The notes below the pieces were generated by a model. That model saw only the letters and a list, made by a program, of their open reading frames with translations. It was not told where the DNA came from and did no database searches. This document shows positions 22,050 to 33,880 of a stretch of 64,000 bases of DNA, piece by piece (the stretch's first letter is position 1; every line of letters starts with the position of its first letter). Both the position numbers and the translations under genes were made by a program. This DNA is from Sequoia sempervirens. Taxonomy: Eukaryota; Streptophyta; Pinopsida; Cupressales; Cupressaceae. The stretch lies in NCBI GenBank assembly GCA_007258455.2, contig VDFB02139423.1, positions 163,880 through 227,879 on the forward strand, written 5' to 3'.

Positions 22050-23440
22050 ACCCTCTTTGATGACAAAAAGAATGATTCAAGCAACCTATTTTCAAATTGC
22101 TATCTCCTTCAAATAATCAAATAAAATTATGTAGTATGAAGATCCTTTTTTCTATAAACTTTGAAGTACAAAAACATCATGAATACATCCAAAAATTCTC
22201 TTTTTCCAAATATTCTTGTAAAAAGTTCTTGTACTTGATTCTACTTTAGAAAATTCAACCCGCACTTTGTCTCTTCCAACAATTTGAATAGAATGTGCCT
22301 TGCACAAGACAAATTTACAATAAAAAACATAGAAAATGGCGCTTTTAGACCGTACTGCAGAAAAGGAATGTTGCAGAAAAAATGTGTTTTATCAGTATTT
22401 TCTAAATTAGGAAAAAATGACTGTATAAAAAATGCGTACGCATTATGAAACACATGCACGTTTTGTTTTAGGAATGTGTACTTGTTATATAACACATACA
22501 CGTTACCTTTACCCAACGGGTAAATAGATAACACGTATGCGTTATGAAATGCGTACATATTTCATTTAAATAACACGTACATGATATTTAAAAATGAATT
22601 CCCAACCCAAATGCAGCCTTGGTTTTAGGCTTGGGAAAGGCTTGACAATCCGAGCCTTAGCCTTTGACCTGCAACTAAAAAACAAAGCAGATTGAAGAAG
22701 AATGTCCAACTTTGGCAATATGGTTGATGGACTTTTTTTCTGAATCAATCTATAAAATTAAAACCCATTAGAGAACACGATGTCTACTTTCCAAATACAT
22801 AATTTTTATTAAGATTGGATTATGTTTTCCATTTTTTAATTAATTTCTAAGCAAACTAGTCCTTAAACTTGAAATATCAATTTTTTTTTGGTTAAGTTTC
22901 TTGTAAAAAAAATTATATGGCATTAAACTTCAGATAATTCTCTACACATTGAAAAAAAAAAATATTAAAAAAATGTTTAGTTTAACTCCAATTATGCTGT
23001 TTGTACATGTTGATTTTTAAAAACAATAATTAAGGCCAACAAAAATTCAATAAAAAAAAAATTCAACAAAAAAATACAAAAAAAAATTCACATCAGTCTT
23101 CATGTTGTTAGCTCTCTTTTCCCAAAATGAATTAGAAAAATAATTTTATTTGAGTCAAAAAGTGGTGTCCGTACATGTGCTTGGTATGGTAAAAAAAAGG
23201 GACTTTTAAAAAGTGGTTTTTATAGATCCCTATCAAAATTTAATTTATATAATTTGGGTATTTGAATAATTTACATATTTGGAAACTAGATTCAAAATGA
23301 TAAATTTAATATTATTGACATTTTTTAAGATTCATTGTGTAAGTGCCTCAAATTTTTAGTTCAAGTGTGATATTTTTTGAAAAATAGCAAAAACACTTCC
23401 ACTTTTTGAGCTTTTTGTGTACCCAACTTCTTGCATCAAC
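22050..23440. other. No gene; contains a CGTACGCG-type repeat cluster
   Basis: From about 22,430 to 22,575 the motifs TGCGTACGCATT, CACATGCACGTT, CACATACACGTT, CACGTATGCGTT and CACGTACATGAT repeat every 30-40 bp. Such subterminal repeats are common in DNA transposons, so they may belong to the transposase-like copy A just to the left. The rest is AT-rich with A- and T-runs and no coding region recognised. Confidence 0.5.
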
Positions 23441-23492
23441 CCAACAAACTATGGATGCTTGGAAAAAATCTATCAAATCATAATAGTAAGCA

Positions 23493-23630
23493 ATAACATA
23501 GACAAGGCAGTTAGTAGTTTGAAAAAATTCCTTGAAGAAATGCGGTCTCATGGTGATGGAATGCATCACCATGAGACCACATTTCTTTGAGTCATTTCTT
23601 CAAATAGCTCACCACCTTTTCTATGATACC
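23493..23630. repeat. Foldback hairpin 1 (tandem pair member)
   Basis: The left arm (about 23,493-23,558) and the reverse complement of the right arm (23,564-23,630) pair around a 5-nt loop. The innermost 21 bp pair with a single mismatch and include GGTCTCATGGTGATG. Outer parts are more diverged. The neighbour at 23,773-23,940 is related, so this is a duplicated foldback unit of about 280 bp. Confidence 0.8.
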
Positions 23631-23772
23631 ACATTTTCCATACATGTGTACCAAAGTATTTTATCAAACTACTAACTTCCTTGCTGCTATGGCTAAAACC
23701 CTAAAATAGGTTCTTTTCAACAAATTGTGGATGCTTGGAAAAATTTCTATCAAAACATAATAGTAAGCAATA

Positions 23773-23940
23773 ATACCATAGAGGAGGCAATGAACTGTCT
23801 AAAAAAATTCCTGAAAGAAATGCGGTCTTATGGTGATGGAATGCCATGACATGCATTTGTTTGTAATGACATTCCATCACCATGAGACCCCATTTCTTTG
23901 AGGCATTTTTTCAAACAATTCACTGCCTTCTCTATGCCAC
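23773..23940. repeat. Foldback hairpin 2 (tandem pair member)
   Basis: Two 71-nt arms (23,773-23,843 and 23,870-23,940) are complementary with roughly a dozen mismatches and surround a 26-nt loop. The unit is homologous to hairpin 1, including ATGGATGCTTGG-like leading sequence and a trailing TTGCTGCTATGG. Size and pairing resemble a MITE foldback or a plant small-RNA precursor. Confidence 0.85.
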
Positions 23941-24186
23941 TACAACTATCGTACATGTCTACAAAAGAATTTTATCAAATGGTTCACCAATTTGCTGCTA
24001 TGGGTAAGAGCCTAAAAAAATGTGCTTTCAAACAAGATATGAATAAGGAAAATAGTAAGCATGATAGTTAGAAATATATAGTTTAATAAGTACTCAAAAT
24101 TTTGTTCCTTATCTCATACAATATAAGTCATGACGTGGATCGCTATTGTAGTTTTTGTGATTGAATAATTTGTTGTTTTATTTCAG

Positions 24187-24610
24187 ATGTTGCAAGCAGA
24201 AACACCTCCAAATGTGATGAGGGCAATGGAGATCGGTGTTTCATCTACTATAGAATCCTTGATGGTTCTAAAAGGCGAGGTATAAGGAAAATTACTAAAT
24301 TTCAATTTACATTCGTTGTTATAGATGTTAGTTAGTGAAAAAGCAAACCATTATTGATTCGTAGTTTAATTTCTGTTTGGATGGTTTAGACAGGACTTCA
24401 ACATGCCTCAACATGGGTGTGTGAATATTTCCCTCATGGAGAGTGATCATTAGATGACGGTAAGTGATTATTTTGTCAAATATATCAATTTTTTATAATT
24501 TAATTTCTATATATTAATGTCTTCGCTTCTTATTGTAACAAATAAAACTTCACCAAGAACTAAACAATAGGAGGAGCAATAGGAGCACTCCTCGAGCACA
24601 ACATAAATGA
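24187..24610 (+). pseudogene. Three-exon-like remnant of an unknown small gene
   Basis: TTTCAG precedes an open exon (24,187-24,279) that ends GAG|GTATAA. A second segment (24,390-24,459) follows TTTAG, encodes LQHASTWVCEYFPHGE, has one in-frame TGA, and ends GACG|GTAAGT. A third (24,558-24,610) after CACCAAG continues the phase with a basic tail and a stop. The phases agree through all three. I recognise no family, and upstream exons were not found. It may be chance, but the coordinated splice sites argue for a decayed gene. Confidence 0.3.
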
Positions 24611-26458
24611 GTGACAGACGTATTGCTATTCGATCGACAAGCAAAGGGAAATAATTTATTTTGAGATCATGGAGAGTAATAACTTTTGATTCGAGAGCCC
24701 TTTGTTGTATGCCTACATGGAAATTTTGTACATATTTTGTATTGGATATATTTGACATTGTATGCCTATATGGCATTCTTGTAAGCCTATATGGCTACTT
24801 TGTACCTATATTTCATATTTATATTGACATATTTTGATGTATGCCTACATGGCTATTTGGTTAATACAGATATTTTTTATCGATGGTGTCCATATTTGCA
24901 TTATAAATTCATGGTTCAATAGATATGAGTTATGTGTATTCAAGTGTATACTTTAAAACTTACATGTATACTTTGTGACTTACGTGTGTTCCAATGTATA
25001 CTTTGCGACTTACGTATTTTCATGCGTATACCTTGTATTCATGCATATACTTTGTATTAGTTTGTATATACTGTGTATTTGTTTGTATACTTCAAGGCTT
25101 ACGTGTTTTTGAGTACTTGTGCTTCCCTTATTCACATGTACATCCTTGACTTATTCACATGTATACTTATTAATTGGCTAGCCTTAGCATTGATCATTGT
25201 TGTCCTTTATGGTTTGTCTTGAATATTAATTGATTGATGCTAAACAACTTTATCTAAAAGCAAAAAACATGTTTTCAATTGGTATTCCATGAAATGATTC
25301 ATACAAAAGATTCCAATATATTTAATCCTTTGATTAGAACAACTCAATTAAGCAAATGATACATAATCTTCACAATACTTGCAAAACATAATATTCAGAG
25401 TAGATGAAGTAGTTAATTTCTTGACACATTATCATACAAACATTTATCTTGAATAGTCTTTAAACATTTTCACAACATAATCTTGATGGTGTAAAATGAA
25501 TTGTTATGTTCTTGATCCGTCACCATATAAACATGTTGAAAGATTTATGTCAACTTTTTGCAATATTATTTCTTGTATAGGAAATAGACTCGAGAGAAAG
25601 CAAGTTATAATTCATAATACAAATAAGAAATGAACTCAACGCTATCCTAGACCCCCAAATAGGTTTATTTAACAAAGCAAAACCCTCTCAAACTCTTCCA
25701 ATTGCAAAACACCATTGGGCAGCATTTACTAGTTTACAAATCCACAAAATCCATAATTTTTAGGGCGTGATTGGCCCTCTAACCCCACTATCCTCTAAAC
25801 CCTCACTTTTCTCAAATTTCACTAGGGTTTATTGAAAACCCCATATCTAGACCTCATACAACCTCAAAACCTCTTCTAACACTCTTCATTCTTCCTGCAC
25901 AAACTTAATTGACCACCAAATTATGTTTCCCCTTGACTTTACCCACTTTTACTCCCTCAAACCTCTCTTTTTCATTCAAAACCCCTCTTTTCCCAACTAG
26001 GGCATCATTCCATGACATACTTTTGACCTCCCTTGTCCTTGCAGACCTTTTGAACACATCAAACTTCACAACCTCACCCTATTTCCAACCTATTCTAACT
26101 TATTCTCAAACAATTTTTTCTTTTCACTTCGTCTAGCCTTGCTTTTAAGGCCTAAATTCTAAATTTTAAACAGAGGCAACATTATTAATCTCTTCCAATG
26201 CCTTTACCAATTCTATTTTCTTATTCCTACTCCCTATCGTACTTACATAATTGACTCAAATGACCCCACACTAACTCAAAACTAAAAGCAAGATTACAAA
26301 ATGGCCTATCATGGTCTTATTTGACATTATCATGACTAAAACTACTAAACTAGACTTTTTTGATCAAATGGAGGAACAAGGTGCTCTGCACAAATGATCA
26401 TACACTTTTTGTGTGGAAAACTTAGACTTCTCAACCGTCGTGTGTACGTTTATCTTTT
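24611..26458. other. No gene; short phrase repeats
   Basis: From 24,700 to 24,860 the phrase GCCTA(C/T)ATGG recurs four times, and from 24,940 to 25,110 GTATACTTTG(T/C) and CTTACGTGT phrases recur. Plus-strand open frames near 25,900-26,140 are Thr/Leu/Phe-rich low-complexity sequence and are not supported as genes. Confidence 0.5.
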
Positions 26459-26459
26459 C

Positions 26460-29007
26460 AATTGTTTTGCATGCCATCATAAGGGATCAAGCCAGTTGAA
26501 TGTAGCTCAGAGAAATTGCGTGTGTTTGGGTGCGAAAGAGAACCATGCATAGCATAAAAATACCTATTGGGACATGTTGGAGTAGTTTGTTTGGTCACAC
26601 GAATTACAAAATGAAAGTTGCACCACTTTGCACCTTTACACTGCTTGCATTTGACACTTTTTTCATCAAGTGAAAACTGGACAACATAGGAAAACAACTC
26701 TGAGATAACAAAAATTGAGAGAGGTTATTGTAGAGGGGCCCAACATGATCCCATAGGCTCAGATGGAGAGTTCGTAAGCATCATGGTTTCCAAGTAATAG
26801 CTTGTCAAAGATTGCTTCACTTTTGCACTTTGGACCCTTAAGGGATCAAGGCAGTTGAACGTAGCTTGGAGCGATTTCGCATGGTTCGGTGTGAAAGATG
26901 ACCATTCATAGCATAAATGTACCTATTTGGATGCGTTCGAACAATCAGTTTGGTCACACGAATTGCAGAACGAAAGTTGCACCACTTTGCAACTTTCAAC
27001 TACTTGCATTTGACAACTTTTTCCCCAAGTGAAAATTCACCACCATTGGAAAATGCCTTCAAGATAGTAAAAACTGAGAGAGATTATTGTAGAGGGGTCC
27101 AACGTGATCCTATAGGATTAGACGAGAAGTTTCTAAGCATCACGGTATCCAAGTAACAACATGCTGATGTTTGCAACCATTTTACAATTTGGACTCTTAA
27201 GGGATCGATTTGGTTAAACGTACCTCAGAGCGATTCTGCATGTTTGGGTGTGAAAGAGGACCATGCCTAATGTAAAAATACATATTCGGACATGTTCGAA
27301 CAATCCGTTTGGTCACACAAGTTACAGAACGAAAGTTGCACCACTTTTCAACTTTGCACTGCTTGCATTTGACACTTTTTTCATCAATTGAAAATTCACC
27401 AACATAGGAAAACCACTCCGAGATAACAAAAAATGAGAGAGGTTATTGTAGAGGGGCCCAACGTGATCCCATAGGATCAAAAAAGAAGTTTCTAAGCGTC
27501 ATGGTATCCGAGTAACAACATGCTGAAGTTTGTAGCCATTTTGCACTTTAGACTCTTAAAGGATCGATCCGGTTGAACGTAGCTCAAAACGATTCCACGT
27601 GTTTGGGTACGAAATATGACCATGCCTAGCATAAAAATACCTATTCAGATGTGTTGGAATAGTCCATTTGGTTACACGAGTTGCATAATGAAAGTTGCAC
27701 CACTTTGCAACTTTCAACTACTTATATTTGACAACTTTTTTCCCAAGTGAAAATTTACCACCATGGGAAAATGCCTACGAGATAGCGAAAACTAAGAGAG
27801 GTTATTGTAGAGGGGCCCAATGAAATTCCATAGGATTAGACGAGAAGTTTCTAAGCATCACAGTATTTGAGTAACAACATGCTGAAGTTTGCACCATTTT
27901 GCACTTTGGACTCTTAAGGGATAGATCTGATTGAACGTAGCTCGAAGCGATTCCATGTGTTTGAGTGTGAAAGAGGACCATGCCTAGCATAAACATACCT
28001 ATTCGGATGCGTTGGAATAACCCGTTTGGTCACACGAGTTGCAGAATGAAAGTTGCACCACTTTGCAACTTTCAACTACTTGCATTTGACAACTTTTTCC
28101 CCAAGTGAAAATCCGCCACCACGGGAAAACCACTCCGAGATAGAAAAAATAGAGAGAGATTTTTGTAGAGGGGCCCAACACAATCCCATTGGATCAGATG
28201 AGAAGTTTCTAAGTGTCACAAAGATCCGAAAGTAATAGTAACGCTGAAGTTTGCACCATTTTGCACTTTGGATTCTTAAGGGATTGATCCGGTTGAACGT
28301 AGCTCAGAGTGATTCCGTGTGTTTGGGTGCAAAAGATGACCATGCCTAATGTAAAAATACCTATTCAAACACGTTGGAACATTTTGTTTGGTCACACGAG
28401 TTGCAGAACAAAAGTTGCACCACTTTGCAACTTTCAATTATTTGCATTTGACAACTTTTTCCTCAAGTGAAAATCCACCACCACGGGAAAATGCCTCTGA
28501 GATAGAAAAAATTGAGAGAGGTTTTTGTAGAGGGGCCCAACACCTTCCCATAGGATTAGATGAGAAGTTTCTATGAATCACAGTATCTGAGTAACAACGT
28601 GATGAAGTTTGCAGTGATTTTGCACTTTGGACTCTTAAGGGATTGATCCGGTTGAACGTAGCTCAGAGCGATTCCGTTTGTTTGGGTGCGAAAGAGGACC
28701 ATACCTAGTGTAAAAATACCTATTCGGACACGTTGGAACATTTTGTTTGGTCACACAAATTGCAAAATGAAAGTTGCACCACTTTGCAACTTTTCACTGC
28801 TTGCATTTGACACTTTTTCCATCAAATGAAAACTGGACACCAAGGGAAAACCACTCCGAGATAACAAAAAATGAGAGAGGTTATTGTAGAGGGGCCCAAC
28901 ATGATCTTGTAGGCTTAAATGAAGATTTTGTAAGTGCCACAGTTTCTGAGGAATAGCCCATCAAAGATTGTTTCCCTTTTTCACTTTGGACCCTTAAGGG
29001 ATCGAGC
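26460..29007. repeat. Seven-copy 359-bp satellite array
   Basis: The anchor GAAAGTTGCACCACTTT occurs at 26,613, 26,972, 27,331, 27,690, 28,048, 28,410 (with one change) and 28,769, a spacing of 358-362 bp. Each monomer has CTTAAGGGATCGAT(C)CGGTTGAA at its start, TTTGGTCACACGAGTTGC before the anchor and TTGTAGAGGGGCCCAA later. Several copies contain a short conserved hairpin, GAAAGTTGCA / TGCAACTTTC. Open frames of 60-80 codons in some copies follow from the repeat and are not treated as genes. Confidence 0.92.
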
Positions 29008-30940
29008 CAACAACTATCAAGAAATCAACTCCTGTCATGCCCACATTTTAAATGCAGGAAAAACACAAATGCTACAACTTTTTCTTTTTTAAAACCTGAC
29101 TTTGCATCTATCTTTCCCCCACTTGCCAGTGATGGAACCCCCAAATCGTAACACAACTACTAAGGTCTTTTATCATAGAATGATATTCTCTCAAAAAACT
29201 GACATCACAAGATTTGAATAACTAAATGGTACTATAAATAAATCTCACCATTCAAGTTCCATAGTTGCTTGATTTTAAAACCCTATTATTTTACTTGACA
29301 CCTCAATTAAGCACTCAAGACCTCACTAGGTGGAACATGCAACAACCCATGATAACTACTGGACGAGGTCCGTCCAAGTCACTTTGTGTGAGTCTATAAC
29401 TTGAAATATAAATGCATTATCACACTTCAAGCAGAAGAGTTAAGACTTATAGATTATATGCTAATGCCAAAACATGATAGTTCCTTTGAGGAAACTATTA
29501 AGGTATGCGACTCCTCTAGATCAATGAAGATAGTTATTAAGCAAGTGCAAATTGTTCCTTTGAACTAAATCTTAGAAGATTCTCAACATTCATCTTGGGA
29601 TGTTTACTTCTCTCCACACATAGACATCTTCTCCTTATTCTAAATTTTGAGTCGGGACATAGTATCATCCTGTAAACACAAGGACTTGCACCTCCCAGGG
29701 CTCACACCACATTCTAGCTTACTAGGAGAAAGATTCCCTACCCCCACTTGGAAAGGTTGGTTCATGAAATGTTATAAATTGGATTGATTTGGAGTCCAAC
29801 CTTATTTCATATAGGATCATGCGACACTACTATAGGGAAGCACTATAGTGTAATAAAAGCGCTATGAAAAACAAAAGTTCGGGAGCATGCATGAACACAT
29901 TACTTGAAGATTTATTTCCCTAAACTTGCATCACCACAAGATTTAAGTATCGCTACGTTTGGTAATCCCCTTTATAGCAAGTTAGAATAATAGTCAACCC
30001 ACTCCTTTATACTTGAGGCCTAAATGGGATGCATCATTCCCATTTCAAATAATGACTTAATGGTCACTAATTACATAGACTTGGCTTCACAATCAATCCC
30101 ATTACAACTTCTAAGAATAGGTCAATTTGGAAGGTCAATGTGGGTCTAAGGTACGAGAATTGAACATCCCTCTAAGAAATCACATAATTGAAACATTGAA
30201 AAACTAGGTTAAGTTGCAAGCATAGTACTATTATCACATACATTAATGCAATTGGGTTTATATTAGTTACTACTATTTAAGAACTTAGTACTTTCAATAT
30301 TCATTGATTAAGAACGCCAACATGCTTATATGACGCTAAGGTTAAGATCATTTTAATGTTAATAATATTAATATTAACCTTTATTACTAATATTAGTATT
30401 AATATTGATATGACCACTTCCCATATAATTCTAAACAAAATTCAATTTCACATAAAAAAATATTTACTTTATTTTACCTATTTTAAATATAACCACTATT
30501 TCACTTGTAAATTTATTTATGATTTAAATATATTATATATAATGCTCAACATTTACTTTACTTTATATATTTTAAATATATATCCACTATCTAATTTGTA
30601 TATTTTTTTATTATTTAAATATATCATATGTAGTGTTTAAGGTAACCTTCTTACTAGACAAGATCTAAGATATTTATTTAAGTTCCTTACTTTGTATCTT
30701 TTCTTTTTAAATTTATCTGATAGGAATGGCTTTATAATATTTTATGTATACATAGTATGAATTAAATAGCCATAATTTTATTAAACTTAGCCCCCTCCCA
30801 CTATTTCTCTTCCCCCACGTAGGGGACCACTAAGATAAAGAAAATATTACCATGACCAAATTTCGTGTGACGTGGGAATTAAACGTGGGACATAAATTTA
30901 GTTTTCTTTTTGGTTTTGTAAAGAATGGTGTAACATTAAA
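29008..30940. other. No gene recognised
   Basis: Moderately AT-rich unique-looking sequence, becoming strongly AT-rich at 30,340-30,640. A 94-codon open frame there is Ile/Tyr/Leu low-complexity sequence. No RNA gene or repeat boundary was seen. Confidence 0.5.
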
Positions 30941-30949
30941 AACCTAAAT

Positions 30950-31045
30950 GTGCCGATTATAAGGAACTTGGCCGTAATTTTCATGTTAATAAACATTGTG
31001 CCGATTCTAAGGAACTTGGCCGTAATTTTCATGTTAATAAACATA
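30950..31045 (+). repeat. Two 48-bp tandem copies (leader repeat)
   Basis: Units 30,950-30,997 and 30,998-31,045 are nearly identical and contain AAGGAACTTGGCCGTAATTT. Related sequences occur at 45,890-46,000, 48,066-48,135 and, inverted, near 56,110-56,140. Confidence 0.85.
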
Positions 31046-31059
31046 TTGGATTACCCTCG

Positions 31060-31245
31060 TCAAAACCCTATTTGGTGGCTGCAGCTTGTCAGAGTGGAGA
31101 CGGGAATGGAAAATACCAGCAACGAAGAGTTTGGAGGAGTGGGAACCAATGGTGATAGGGGAACAACGAAAACAACAGCATAAAACAGCCGAAACAAAAC
31201 ACGGGCAAAAAATGATGAACAGCTGAGATTCATTAATCGTCTTGC
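31060..31245 (+). repeat. Dispersed module, copy 1
   Basis: A GC-richer block with GGCTGCAGCTTGTCAG, GAAGAGTTTGGAGGAGTGGG and AAAAATGATGAACAGCTGAG. It recurs at 45,745, 50,328 and 55,836. It holds an open frame of about 35 codons (MENTSNEEFGGVGTNG...) with a counterpart in copy 2. The function is unknown; it could be a first exon with its promoter or part of a repeat. Confidence 0.6.
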
Positions 31246-33506
31246 ATTAACAGGGATGCAAGGTAGTTGTCAATACGTTTATTTATTTATTTATTTTTAG
31301 GTCGCCTCGTTTATGGAGACCAATATTGGTTTTATTTTGATTATTTTAGGGCACGTCCAGGAATGACGCGTCAATGCCGGGCTCTGTCGCCACTTCCCTG
31401 TACCCACATTTCCCTCCGCGTGTTGGGCGAGTGCTTCTACATATGGAAATATTTTATTTTATTTGTTTCTTAGGTTTGTCTCTGTCACTCTCGTCTTCCT
31501 CTCCCTTTTTTTTTTGCATTAAATTCCTGCAGTTTCATTTTATGTCTGAAATCATGGTTGGCATCAGACTGAAATCATGGTTCGCATCAGATGAAACCGT
31601 TAGGACAACCATTCACATCCAAGGTCACATTGAGGGTTGAGCAAATGCATACATAGTAACATAACAATGTTTTATTTCAAGGAACATTGGTTTGATTCGG
31701 TAAGTACTCATACAAACAGTACTTATATTTCACATGGGTAGACCAGACTCCGTCATTTTGGCATACGAATTTAATTAGGCTTCGCAAGTAACAATTATTG
31801 ATAGGTCATTTTCCACATATCAGACTAAATTTCAAACCACATAGACAGCCTCTCCATTTTGTGTGTACAAAGTTATATTAACTGTAGAGATTGTACAAAG
31901 ATATGCATGTATTTCACCTTCAGCTTGACACTCTGAAAATATAAATTCTGTAAATCACAGTCTTATTATCAAATTAATTCACAGTCTTATTATCAAATTA
32001 TGGGTATTGGATGTGCTCATTCAGTAACTCCAAGTTGAGTACAACAAAAAGGAAGGCTTGGAGGTAGCACTCAAGCAGGGTTTCCTAGCAGCAACTTGGA
32101 GACCTGAAACTTGGAGACCTGTAAGACCTACAATTCATGGCCAATGGGGCAAAAGCTCTCCACCCTTCCGTAATGGGTTGTCGAACATTTAGCTCTCACC
32201 ATACCCCCGAGCTGTGAGGATCACCAGAAACCCCAATGACAAGAAAAACAAACATACAGTAGAGGACACTACTATTATGTAACACCCTCACACACAGTCC
32301 CAAAATAAAAACATAACCATGAAGACAACTAGTTCCAGGAAGATGGGACAACATTACAATCTTAAACTTTTAAACTGAAAAAAAGAAAAAAAGAAAAAAC
32401 AAGACATACAGTTTAACATGAGCAACAAAATCAGTTCACCATGGATAGTGAAGGTGCACAGCAGTGGTACCTACCTCCCAGCACTCAGTTAATAATGAGA
32501 CTGTGATATGGCATCCTCTCTCCTTTCTTCTCCTTGTGCCTTCCCCCTTGAACAAAACGTCCTCCCCCAAAATAAGGCCCGAAAACACCTTTTAATCTCC
32601 CGCTTAGGAACCCTAACCCTAGCATTTTTATTTATTTATTTTTGTGCTGGGGTTTGAAATGGACAAAGGATAAAATAAAATACAATAAATAAATGAAATT
32701 AAGCAATCCCTTTTCCCTTCACATGTTTCAGACTTGACTTTACAACTTTCTAACGGTTTTGCACACTTGACATTTAACTTAGGGACTCCACAAAAAAAAT
32801 CACATCACTTCGTAACACGAAATAGGGTAGTAAGGGTTTTGGGTGATCCTCTCATTATGTCCATTGGCCAATTACATATCTGCACACTTTTTCCAATGTT
32901 AGTATCCAAAGGAATAATTAACCAAAGTGATGTATTCATGATTAATTCACTAAATAATTAAAGTGATGTATTCGTAATTAATTCACCAATTTTATGATTA
33001 GTAAAATTTACATACCTCGACATATTGGGTTGACAATGTTAGGATCGTCATCCCCTGTTCTAAGAGAAAATTAAAATGCAAAATCCTTCCCTCTTTGTTA
33101 GAAAATTTACAAGTCTAGCCCTTGAAATAATTAAAACAATGATTATTTGAAATCGTACAACTTAATTTCTTAAGAATTATAATTCATAGTTGAAGCATCT
33201 GGTTCCAACTTGCCTTTATCATTTATCCTTTAACGTCATGTATAATCAAAGTTTTATTTTTTAAATAGAAACACAAACACTTTTAATATCAATGCACCAA
33301 AGCAATCATTTGTTATAGGATACTAGATGCTATACTCTTCAATTAACTATATAGTCGAGTTCATACACTAAAGAAGAATTTAAACTTACATGTTATTATT
33401 GTACCCATTTTTACCCCATTCTTTGATTTATAATTATTTAATTTATTCCTATTTCCTATTGTTTGAGTTCACCATGTAGTTCTCCATCAATCCACCATGA
33501 ACCTTT
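31246..33506. other. No gene recognised; small tandem duplication
   Basis: A 26-bp phrase with CACAGTCTTATTATCAAATT is duplicated at about 31,959-32,001. A purine-rich stretch lies at 32,378-32,400. The remaining sequence shows no supported coding region. Confidence 0.5.
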
Positions 33507-33880
33507 TTGCATGCATCACAAGCAACCCTGTGTGACTTAAATCACAAAATATTTACTAAAGAAAAATTACACCATCTATTCATTTAATTTTCCTAACTAT
33601 AATAGCAAGACTTGATAAACGAGAGTTTAAAGGAAACAATTGTTGCACATAAGGTCGATCTTTGCATCCATTAATACATTAATAAACTTCTTTGTTACTT
33701 GAACATATCCATTCCTAGGTGTACAAATAAAGGGAATAATTTTCATAGGGTTTGTCTTTACAATCCATGATATCTCAACATGCCAATCATAGTTACCACA
33801 TTTATTAATTTTGTACTAAATTAATATATCACACCTTAGAATTTAGGGTTTCATGGGTTGTGCACAAGGTGGAGTCTTAC
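33507..33880. repeat. ~370-bp direct repeat, copy 1
   Basis: This segment, from TTTTTGCATGCATCACAAGC to GGTTGTGCACAAGGTGGAG, is repeated at about 38,864-39,240 with high identity in the same orientation, 5.36 kb away. It has no clean TG...CA ends or target duplication that I could fix, so it is called only a direct repeat. Confidence 0.8.

Noticed and set aside
26917..28956. Several 60-79-codon plus frames with similar proteins
   Set aside because: They fall at the same phase of the 359-bp satellite monomers, so they recur because the repeat recurs. No start context or homologue is evident.
30356..30640. 94-codon hydrophobic open frame
   Set aside because: Low-complexity Ile/Tyr/Asn sequence in AT-rich DNA with no domain.
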